Below, in pieces: positions 25,101-37,100 of a stretch of DNA of 64,000 nt. Every line of letters starts with the position of its first letter. The first letter of the stretch is position 1. Source of the stretch: Archilochus colubris (lineage: Eukaryota; Chordata; Aves; Apodiformes; Trochilidae); contig CM041083.1 of the NCBI GenBank assembly GCA_023079485.1, forward strand, positions 175,515,480 to 175,579,479. Reading direction: 5' to 3'. A program made the position numbers and the translations under genes. Under the pieces are notes generated by a model. The model was not told the origin of the DNA. It searched no databases and saw nothing but the letters and a program-made list of their open reading frames with translations.

Positions 25101-28100
25101 GTTTACAGGTTTCTTATCTCAAATTTATTGTAGTTGCTCCTATCGACCATGTATATGGGACACTTGGTATTGTGGGAGCTACCTCCACGCAGCAGTATTC
25201 TGACATATCAAAGCTGAGAGCAGAGATTGAGGGACGAGGATCATTCACTTTCTTTGCACCAAGCAATGAAGCCTGGGAGCAATTAGATTCTGTAAGTCTG
25301 TGTTTGTGTCTGTGTGTACCCACTCGTGTATGTTGAGCATGTAAATCTTTCAGCTAATGCTGTTTTAGCTGCAACAGTAAGTATATGACAGTGTAGATTA
25401 CAAACAATACCTATATTTTAGATAAAAAGTTGCACTGCGCAAGTTATAATAAAAGAATTTACAAGTTTAACATGCATTGCTGAAGCTAGAGAGTCTGAAT
25501 TTATTTTCAGGAATACTAAGTACCTGTAAATGTTCCTTATTGAAGCCCTTGCATGACATATATTGGTATCGTTACTATTACATAGTCTTGGAGAAACTGA
25601 CAGGGATTCCAGCAACTGGATGTTGTAGAATATAGTCTTACTTTCTCTGTGATTCAGGTGTTCTTCTTTCAGTAATGTGTTTATTTAAATAAATACTGAA
25701 TCGCAGCTCCTCCAATAACTTGTCTGTGATGAGACCTCTTTTCTTCCATGTCAAAGTTGTGTTACCTAACAGGAAATATCCATTATTGAATATATTGAAA
25801 GCACATGTTAGAATAGAGCAATATGTACATCTTTCAATATCCATTATTGAATATATTGAAAGCACATGTTAGAACAGAGCAATATGTACATCTTTCCAAC
25901 TGAATGTTCTGAAGCTTCAGATTACATAAATTCTTTTCTTCTTCAGGAAATTCATAGGAATTTGGTTGACAATGTAAATATTGAACTATATAATGCTCTG
26001 CACCACCATATGGTAAACAAGCGCATGCTGACAAAGGATCTGAAGAATGGCATGACACTAGTGTCCATGTATAATGGCCAGAAATTGCTTATTAACCATT
26101 ATCCTAATGGGGTAAGCCTGTTTTTTGTGGGTTTTTTCATAAATAATTATTCAGTTATAGCCATTATTCTTTCCTCCATTTCCTCCATTTCCTCCATTTC
26201 CTCCATTTCCTCCATTTCCTCCATTTCCTCCATTTCCTCCATTTCCTCCATTTCCTCTATTTCCTCCATTTCCTTCATTTCCTTCTTTTCCTTCATTTCT
26301 TTTCCTTCATTCCCTTTTCATTTTTCCTTCATTCCCTTTTCATTTTTCATTCCCTTTTCATTTTTCCCTTCATTTCATTGCCACTTACAAAAACAAACTT
26401 CCACTTGAAATTTTGTCTGTACAGTAATTGCTAAGAAAGAATTAATGAACAAGTGATCTTTTTTTTAGAAATAAAAGTTCAAATGAGAATGAGCTTTCTT
26501 GTTAAAAGATAAATATAATTTCTTCATTGTTCAAATATAGGTTGTTACTGTTAACTGTGCCAGAATAATCCATGGTAACCAAATTGCTACCAATGGTGTT
26601 GTTCATGTCATTGATCGTGTCCTGAATGCTGTTGGAAATACCATTCAAGATTTTATTGAAGTCGAGGATGATCTTTCATCTCTTAGAGTAAGTGGACAAA
26701 AATAAAAATGCTTCTCTGGTCTTTTAGTTTTATCTTCCTTCTGTTCTATTTGTGTCTGACACCTGGAAGAAGGAAGGGTTAGTTCAGTAAGAGAAGGAAT
26801 GAACTAGGAAGTCCAGCTAATGCTGCAGATCTAGTTATATAAGAAAACAAACTATGTTTTACACAAGGAGTCTATTTTGCTAGTTTGTCGATCAAATATC
26901 TGACAGAATGTGTCCCTGTACATAAAAAAAAAAATTGTGCTTCTTTCATTGAGGCCCTTCTTTTACTGAAATAATCAGAAGTATGAGTGTAAATGGTAGA
27001 AGCTCCCACCCTGGAAACATTCAAAGTGTGGCTGGACTGGGCTCTGAACAACCTCATTTAGTTGAAGATGTCTCTGCTTATCACAGAGAGTTTTGGACTA
27101 AATGAACTTTAAAGGCCCCTTCCAACCTAAATAATTCTATGATTCTAAAGTACAGTGTCAAAAACTAGATAGATGTTGAGTAGAGTTGAGTAGAGTAGGA
27201 AGGGAAGGTTTGAAGGGACCCACAGTGATCATCTAATCCAACAGCCTGGCCAATGTAGGGATGACAAAAAGTTAAAGCATGTTGTTAAGGGCATTGTTCA
27301 CATGGCTCTTATGCATTCATTGTTTAACCACCCTTCTGTAGAGGAATGTTTCTTAATGCCAAATCTGAATCTTCAGTGCCTTATGTTTGAGCCAGTCCCA
27401 TAAGCCCTGTCACTGGATCCTAGGGAGAAGAGCTCCTCACCTCCCTCTTCATTTCCCTTCCTCAGGAAGCTGTAGAGAGCAATGAGATCACCTCTCAGCC
27501 TCCTCCTTGTATTTAATCAAATTAGTCATACATCTGTAACATTATTTATTATTTCAGGGGGAAATTATTACCTTTGATAGATTATTGTTTTGAGGTAATT
27601 TGTCAAAACCTATATGTTCACATTTTTCCTTTGAAATTTCAAGCCATAATAATAATAATTTCTGCCCTGTTGTCACCTCTCCCATAATTTATAGATTACT
27701 GTCTGCTAAATTAAGGAGGTAATTCAGTATAACAAGACACATTTTCCCCACAAAATTATTTTTCTATTCCTTTTTATCAATTAATTTTTAACACAAGTTT
27801 CTATAACAGTCTAAAATTAAAGAACCTGTGGGCATTTGGTGAAACTAGAAAGCTAATATATTTTGGTAATAATTTAAATAACCATGATTAAAAACTGAAT
27901 GTGTTTTCTAGGCTGCTGCCATCACATCAGGTGTCTTGGATATTCTTGGAAAGCCTGGCCATTTCACACTCTTTGCTCCAACTAATGAAGCTTTTGAAAA
28001 ACTCCCAAGGGGGGTCTTAGAAAGGATCATGTCTGACAAGGTGGCTTCTGAAGGTATGAAATTTATTTTTTGGAAATGAGAGGGAAAAGGTAGAAATGAC

Positions 28101-31100
28101 ATTACCTTAGTAGCACTGAAATGAAGTACCTTAATTTTCATATATATATAGGAGGAATTATTTCTTCTGTCTCTGATTTTTCCAGTTACCTAAGCATTCA
28201 AGTTAATTGAAAACTTAATTTCCAAAACATTTTAAAGGAAAATGTGAAAATATGGGCACATTAATATTTCTTATAGTTCAGCTGTATAGTTGCAAAGAGA
28301 TTCCTGCATCTAGGAATTCAAGGATATCTGTACGTGGATTCTTATCATTACTTTCTTAGGAAGAGTTTTTTTCATACAAAAAGGTCATATTCCTGTGACA
28401 GAAAAATTCTGCCCTGCAAGCTGAGCTGAATTTATACTAAATATTCTGACAAGGTGTAACAGTCAACTAACTTATTCTTCTAACAACTACAATGAAACTA
28501 AATAACTGAATCAGTCTGTTATGTGAAGAGTAATATAATGAAAATTATAAAAATAATGTAGATGTGATAATTTATCCTCACCTGTGCTTGAATTTTACAT
28601 ATAGATATGTAATATATGTCCAAACTATATATGAACTTCCTACATTTTTCTCTGCAGCTCTTGTGAAGTTCCATATTTTAAATACCCTCCAGTGCTCTGA
28701 AGCCATCACAGGTGGAGCGGTCTATGAAACTTTGGAAGGAAACACAGTTGAAGTTGGTTGTGATGGTGAAAGTCTGACTGTGAATGGAGTGAAGATGGTG
28801 AAACGCAAAGATATTGTGACAAGCAATGGTGTTATCCACCTCATTGATCGAGTGCTGATCCCTGACTCTGGTCAGTGATTTATATGAAAAACTTCTTACA
28901 CTTAAGATTTTTTCTACAATATTACCTAGATCCCCTCAAACTTATTGTTGTGTATAAGCATGAAAAATCCAAACAGGAAAAGGAGTAAATTGAGTTAAAA
29001 ATAACTTGTCTTATTCTATTTGCAGCCAAGGAAGTCATTGAACTTGGGGGTGACCAGCAGGCTACCTTTAAAGACCTGGTGGTACAGCTAGGACTGGCAT
29101 CTTCTCTAAGACCAGAAGGCCAATACACTCTCCTGGCACCTCTGAATGGTGCTTTCTCAGGTCAGTAGCCTTAAAAGATTATGCTCTGAATGTCAAAATG
29201 AACGAGAATATATGCAGCACCAACAATTTTCCAAATAAGCCCCAGTACTTGTTCTGAGTTCTAAGAGAGACAAAGAGAGAGTTCATCATTTCAAAACACA
29301 TATCATACAAAAAGACAACGCAAGCCTAATCACCAGGCTGCACAGCTTGTTTTTTAATTGTATCATTTGCGAATGGAAATCATACAACTAAAATAATACA
29401 TGAAAAAAGCACAGAGAGATGATGGTAAATCTTAGAATCATAGGAAAAGCAAAGGTGACATATTAATGAACTGCCAGGTCCCATAGACCTTACATTACTT
29501 GCATTAGATTCACAACATCCTTATTCTTTTAAAAAATATATAAGAAGGTTGGTATTTTCCAGTATGTTGAAGAGAGAGAAACCAATACACTTGCACTATA
29601 CAAGAGGTGTTTGCATATCTGCAGAAGTGACCACATGGTCATCCTGCCTTTCTCACAAGAATTCAAGTTTTCACTCACCCACAGAAGCAAATTTGGAAAG
29701 GTTTTAAGATGCACATGCAGAAAAGAAAGGTTGCAATAAGATCTTCAGCAGTAATTCAGAAGATGGAGCAGTCCCATCTATCAATCTGGCATATTATTTA
29801 TATCAATTAATCAGGGTTATGTTAAAAGTTTGAATTTAAGAAATGGCAATTTTCAGAAACACTTTGATAAATAATTTCCTGAGTACACAGATCTATCCAA
29901 GACTTAATTCAAATATTTCACAGAAAATTTAAGTATTTCCATGGTCTTTTAATATAATGTCCAGAGTTAACCTTATTTGAATAAAAAGTCACTATATAAA
30001 TCACTATAAATGGCTTTCTAGATGACACCTTAAGGATGGACCAACGCCTTCTTAAAACAATCCTGCAGAATCATATTATAAAAGTGAAAGTTGGGCTTAA
30101 TGAACTGTATAATGGACAAGAGCTGGAGACAATTGGAGGAAAACTTCTTAGAGTCTTTGTGTATCGCACAGTAAGTGAATGGGGCTTTCTAACAACACAT
30201 ATCCCAGCTGGGAAATTGAAAAGTCACCAAAAAAAAAAAAAGAAAAAAGAAAAAAAATTGAATGAAACCTCCAACATTTACCATTACAACTCTATAGCAA
30301 AAATCTTTACACCTTTAAGCTTGAAAAACAAATAGTGTAAATCTAATTTATACTGAAGGGAAATTTGTTTGCATGGAAATATTTCTTTGGGAAAATGAAA
30401 CAGGATTCCAAATTTGACACTGCATGAGATACGAAGCTTTAAAGCTAGTTTCTAAACTAAATAAAAACATTCCTAAAAGAAACAAAAAATCCAGTTTGTA
30501 AATATTTAGACTATATTAATTTACTCCAAATTTTGCTACTTTTTCTTTCTCAATGAATACCACATTTCTTGGCAAGAACACAAAATTTGACTGAAAGAAA
30601 TACATATGAGGATTGTTTTAAAAATTGGGTCGCTGCTGGGAAGTATGAATCTATTTCATTTTATCAAATATGTTTAAATGGGTACCACTGTGTGATTTGT
30701 TACTGTTGTTTCTCCTTTAATCAGGCTGTATGCGTTGAAAATTCATGCATGGTCAGAGGAAGTAAAGAAGGAAGGAATGGTTTTATTCATGTCTTCAGAC
30801 AGATCATTAATCCAGCAGAAAAGACACTGCATGAAATGCTGAGAAATGATAAGCGTTTTAGGTGAGTAGAAGTTTTGACAGCACTGAGATTTTTTCCTGC
30901 AAAGTGCAACTGCAGATACAGCACAGCTGGTCTGAAAAATAATTATGGAATGCAGGTTATTGGATTTAGGGGGTTGAAGGAAGGAGAGGAGAGAGGGGGT
31001 TATTCCCTTCTGAAAACTAACCAAAACAAACCAAAAACAAAGCAAAGGGAAAAAAAAAAAGCCAAAAACAAAACAAACAAGAAGACAAAGAAAAAAAAAA

Positions 31101-34100
31101 GGAGGGGGAAAGAAAAAAGGAAAAGTATTCTCTTTTGCATATATGCTAAAATTCTTATTTACAGCACATAGAAGTCTGTAAGACACTAGAATGAAGGGGG
31201 TAAGAGGACAAAGGAGAGTGGATGATACATCCAGAGCTATGAAAGCAGAGGAGTCCAGAGGTTTAATCAAGAAGTGATATAATTCCACAGGGGTGTAGCA
31301 TGATTGCATATCCTTCCAGAGTGTATTTCTGTCCCCTTCCTGCAAGGATCTAAATACTCCTAGAGAGCAACCACCTTTGGCATCTTCCCTTCATCTCTTT
31401 GAAATATGTTTTCATTCAATTAATTCTGCTCTGATCTAGGCTGCTACTACGTTTTTTTCTCAAATCATTTTTCATCAGTCTGCTAGTCTTAAAACTGTCT
31501 CTTTTTCTCCCTGTTTTTCCTCCTCTACTGTCTTTATATCTGGGAAATAGTGAGAGTGAAGATTGCTGCACTATCAGAAAAAAATGAGGGAACTAAGTGC
31601 CTGGACCCAAGCAGAGCTACTACACTTCAACAGAATTTATTTGTGTTTTATCTCTTTGTTGTAAACAGCGTTTTCCTCAGCCTGGTGAAAGCTGCAGATT
31701 TAGATGATGTTCTGTCACGGCCTGGGCAATGGACCCTGTTTGTTCCAACTAATGAAGCCTTTAAAGGTTTAACTGATGATGATAAAGATATATTGATAAG
31801 TAAGTACCATAAGAAAACTAGAAATATAAGAATCATAAGAATTCAAGGGTTGGACTTGATGATCTCTGAGGTCACTTCCAACCCAGCCGATTCTTATGAT
31901 TCTTATGATTCTTAAAGGTTTAACTGATGATGATAAAGATATATTGATAAGTAAGTACCAGAAGAAAACTAGAAATACGAGCAAAGGGAAAACCAATTGG
32001 AAAGGTGGCCATTGTGTTTATCCCACAAAAGATTTCTAATAAAACAGTTTATCTTCTGAATAGAGCAGGTCATAGGACTTCCCTAAACTGCCTCTTTCTT
32101 GAGTGATAGGGAATAATTTTTGTTAAAAAAGCATCCAACCTGTAGTTAATTTTCAATTCTTGATATGTTATTCTGAGGTAAAATTACCTTGCAAGTTAAA
32201 ATCTGCATTCATTTCGTTATCTTCAAATTTTTACCATTCATCCTAGAGATTTTTAATACTGATAAGTCACCTATATCACATTTCTTTTCAAGTTGTGACT
32301 ATTGCATTCAAAGATGTGTAGTACTGACTTTTCACTGCCTCCACCTAATAACCTCTGATATTACCTCTCTACAGCTTTAATGTTGAATATATGTTTCCAA
32401 ATGCAAATTTACTTAGATTCTTTCCATCATACACTTTGAAACTTTATTATACAGATTTTCCACAAGATTTAAAAGTTGTTTTTTTTAATATCATGCTTTA
32501 TTTCTATGTGAGAAAAAGCAGAGTGAATACATCTTCCTACAGAATTTCCCACTAGATTAGCCACAGCATTATAAATATTTGTATTTTATTTGAGAGTAAT
32601 TGAGAGTGAATCTAGCATGTGCACAAGTGTGGGATGAGTTGTTGCCTTGAATCTCACATCCAGAAGGTCAGTCACATTTTCCATTCATGCACTTCTCAGA
32701 TCAAAGTTCAAAGACATGAAGCCAAATCCCATGAATCCTCAATGACTTCAAAGAATCCCTCTCAGAGCATTGATAAGAAGCAACTGCATCTCTATTCAGC
32801 CTAAAAATCATTAGAGGCACTGCAAATTTGAATTCTCTCTTCAGCCCTTTAAAGTTATAGTGGTCCAAACTGCCTCCTAGTGTGGTGTATCTCTAGTGAC
32901 TAACAATAAATTAACAGATTAAGCTATCTAATGTTAATTAGATATGAATTATTAAATGAAATGAAGCTTGTTTCAAGGCTCTAAACTGAAGTAACTGGAT
33001 AGATTTCATATAGTTATTTTATTAACTAAGATTGTATTTATCAGGCCTATTTTTTTGTCTTCAATTGACAATGACTTTCTCCATACCATTTTTAGAATAT
33101 TTCTATAATTGATTACAAACATACTTGCCCTTCAATTTTTCAAAGAGCTTTATGTACTTATGTACCAGCTTTTCCTATCATTGTGACTCAGTTTCAACTT
33201 GCCCTCCTTGATAGAGGAGTATTTAATTTAGCCACACTACTTTTTGCAGCATAATATTCAGATTATTGATGTTTGTTTGTTTGCTTTGGAGTGGTGGTGG
33301 TTGCTGTGTTGTTTGGGATTTTTTTGTTTGGTTGGTTTTGTTTGGTTTTTTATTACTTTCTGAAATTCTATCTTGGTTTTCTGTGAAGATATTATATTGT
33401 TTTCTTCATAAAAATTAAACCCTAAAGTATGATTTTTGTTTTAAGGAATAAAGAAATACCTTGTTCTTCTATAGGAAAGACACAAACCAATGGTTATTAT
33501 ATATTAACCCCTGTTGTATAGAAAAAAAGGCGATCTGATAGTTTATGAAAACAGCTTTAGAATGAGCATGTTTAAGCTGTGTATATAACAATGCTACCTA
33601 TGAATGGTGGAGGCACAAAATCTCAGTGCTAATTAATTGCATTGCAGTAATAAAGCGAATTGCATTAATATCAGTGATCAAAACAAAAAGGACAAAAAGG
33701 AAAATGTTTACTGAAAAAAGCACCAGGAAAAAAATCCTAACTGACCAGTATTTCTATTGATCATGTTCTGAGTGCCTTTTTGTCATATGGCTGTTTTTTC
33801 CTCTTTATCATAATTTTTAAATATTCAAATTGTAAATGTTTGTGGTATTTTCATTCATAATGTGCCTAATTCTGGCTCAGCTGTATGTGAATCCTTAGAA
33901 TTTCCAGAAAGAACCATCCATTACCATTTAACTTTTACTCTTACTTTTCTTTTTAAATAGGAGACAAAAATGCTCTCAGAAACATTCTCCTTTACCACTT
34001 GACGCAAGGAGTTTCCATTGGGAGTGGCTTTGAGCCTGGTGTGACAAACATTCTTAAAACTATTCAAGGAGGGAAACTCTACTTGAAAACAGTTAAGTGT

Positions 34101-37100
34101 TGAAAAAGAGGTCTTGTAACAGGGACTGGACATGCTATGTCTATCCACACTACAGAATGGGGTACATGTGTCTGAACATTGTATTTAGGAGGTGGGGTTT
34201 GTTTTTTAATGTCCCTGATAAGTCATCTTCTCTTTCCATCTTCTACCAGGTGAATGATACTCTTCTGGTTAATGAACTGAAATCAAGAGAATCTGATATT
34301 ATGGCAACTAATGGTGTCATTCATGTTATTGATAAACTCCTGTATCCAGCAGGTAAGAATTAGTTAATGGAATTCATACACCCTCTTCTGAATCTCTTTA
34401 CATCTTATGAAGGTGCAATAGAAAAAAAGTTAATTCCCTTAAAGACACAATTCCTATGTGGAATAAGAAACAAAAAGTTTAATTCACTACTCATCTTATG
34501 GAAGACTCATGCTTCAAAACATGGCAACTATTTGACATTTTGACTCAAGTAGAAGACAAGATGCCATAGGCATCTTTACCACTGGTATGAAAAAAAGCAT
34601 AAGTCCATGTACACACTTGTGTGAGTCTTTGAGAGTGATCTCATCTCCTGCTCACCAAAAGTGAAAGTAAAAAGAATACAGATGTGTGTTTTTTCTTACA
34701 TGCCTGTTTCTTTTGTTAGATCTACCTGTTGGAAATGATCAGTTGCTCACAATCCTGAAGAAGCTGATTAAGTACATTCAAATTAAGGTACGCATTAAAT
34801 AATGGTTTCTTCATCTTTTTTTGGCAAGATATGAGAAACAATGTATGTTATAGCTCATAAATAGAATCACAGAATATCTGGGTTGGAAGAGACCTTAAAG
34901 ATCACTTAGTTCCAACCTCACTGCCATGGGCAGGGACACCTTCCACTGAACCAGGTTGCTCAAAGCCCCATCAAAGCTCCATGAACACTTCCAGGGAGGG
35001 GGCAGCCAAAACTTCCTTGGGAAACCTGTTCCAGTGTCAAGTTATTCTCTGGTCCTTCTGTTTCTTCATCAAGCAACACCTTCAATAGCTTCCAGTTACC
35101 CAAATATAATCATAAATAATACACTGTGCTCAAGAGTTAGAATATATGCTTTTCAACACCAAATTATTATATAATATTTGCATTTGGATACCTTCAATGT
35201 GAACAGGTACAATTTGGCTCTTTGGTTCTGCTACACTTTATCACTCCAGCAAAACAAATCACTTCTAAATGCTTGAGTCAATCCCTCTTTGAAAGAAATA
35301 TTGGGTAAATTGCTGTGTCATTTAACCTACCAGCCTCAATAGCCTGTGAAGAAAACCAGGTACTCTTATCTGTCTTGAATGTCTTCTTGAGACTGGATTA
35401 TACCTCAACAGCTTCTAAGAAGACCTAGGCAAATAGTATAGCCTAACTATACTCATCAGGAAATGCCTACCCAAACTCATCAGGAAATGCCCCTGCAAGT
35501 GTTTTCTTTTAAATTTTAACATCAATTTTCTGTATTTCTAGTTTGTTCGTGACAGTACCTTCAAAGAGATTCCATTGACATTTTACAGTAAGTTCATTTT
35601 AAATATTTCCAGACGGGTTTGAAATTGTTTTTCAAATGTTGCCAGTTCCATTCTTGAATATAGATATTTTATTTTATTTTTTTAAAAAGGAGCAGTTTCT
35701 GGGAAAGTAAGGTGTGCCAAAGAAGCACAGGAAGAGAAAGACTAATAGTAGAATGTTTCTGGCTGTTGTGCTACTGTATGTATTTTTTCCCTTTCCAGAG
35801 ATGTGACTGGGAAGTAACCCTGAATTAAACTGTTTAAAATCTCTGTAGTACACTAGAAACATAAGGAAAATATTATTTTTCAGTTTTTAGTGAAGGTTCA
35901 GTGTTTGATACATTGCATTGTTATACTGTCTGACTACACAAGATGTAGCATTGACCAAACTCTGCATCCAGATGCTTTCTTTTTCATAAATGCTTCCAGA
36001 AGGATAAAATGTACTCATTCCATCCATTTTCCACACATGGAAATATGTGGCTTGTAGGGAAGGCAGTTGTTCTGACCATTTTCTCTCTTAAGAAGTAAAT
36101 GTGAAAAAAAAAAAAGGAAACTTTTTGCTCTGTTGCATCCTTCCTCAGGGTTCATGGTTAGGTCTTGCAATATGTCAGAAGACAAAGAATCCTATGAAGC
36201 TTTGGCTTGTGAGAGAATATGGATTTAGGCAGATTATTAAATTTTTATAGAATTCTACCCACACTTCTCAGCAGAAACAGACTGTCTCATTAGGCTTTTG
36301 AAAATTGAGAATGGACATGCTGAAGTTAAAAGACTCTTGGAATAAAAAATTATCTATCTTTATGGCAAGTTGAACAGGAGTCAACAATGTAGCTTGGCAG
36401 CCAAAAGGGCCTGGTTTGAAGTGTATGAGGCACAACAGAGCCAGGCAGTCAGGGCAGGGAATTGTTCCACTTAACACTGCCCTGGTGTGGTGTTACCTCA
36501 AGTATTGTTACGGGGTTTTGGATGCCTTAATACAAGGACTATCAGACTACTTGAGTGTGTCCAGAGGAGTGTGACCATGTGGTGAAAGATTTCAAGGGCC
36601 TAACTTAAGAAAACAGCTGAGGTCACTTAATTTGTTCAGCTTAGAGAAGGCTGAGAGGTGACCTGAGATGAAATGTCAGAGAATTCCACTTGCAGATCAC
36701 TTGTGCACACTGCCACATAGTAGCTAGAGCTGAAATCTGTACTCTAGATCTTTTTAAGTTACTTCTCCATCCACTAAAATCTGTGATCTTATCCACAACT
36801 TTATGTCCAGACCGAAACAACCTGATCATTACCCTAAAGAAACTATAAGAATGGAATGTGCTTTATATTCCATTTTCTATACTTTCAGAAATTAACATAA
36901 TTGAAAGCAACGTCCAGCCCATCATCAGAAAGGAAGGTAAATGAGACCGTTAGTATATATACTTCTGTATATGTTCATATGCATATACAGAATATATATT
37001 GTATATATTTCTTTGATAGGACACATTTTGTACATGACTCCAGGACATTCAGCACTTTGCTGGAAGAGCAAAGATACAAATATTGTAATTAGAACTGGCT

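Noticed and set aside
26171..26286. Regular repeat array considered as CRISPR-like
   Set aside because: Nine-base units without spacers, in an intron of a vertebrate gene; an ordinary minisatellite.
25866..26408. A 180-codon open frame on the + strand over exon 5 and intron 5
   Set aside because: Only the exon 5 part is coding. The rest is the TTTCCTCCA minisatellite read as a Ser-Ser-Ile repeat.
30743..31345. A 200-codon open frame on the - strand
   Set aside because: It is the antisense of POSTN exon 11 and of the A-rich intron tract, giving a Phe-rich meaningless product.
31912..31951. Second copy of the exon 12 end as an alternative exon or donor
   Set aside because: It has no acceptor of its own, and use of its donor would retain an in-frame stop. 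Treated as a duplication, not a coding exon.
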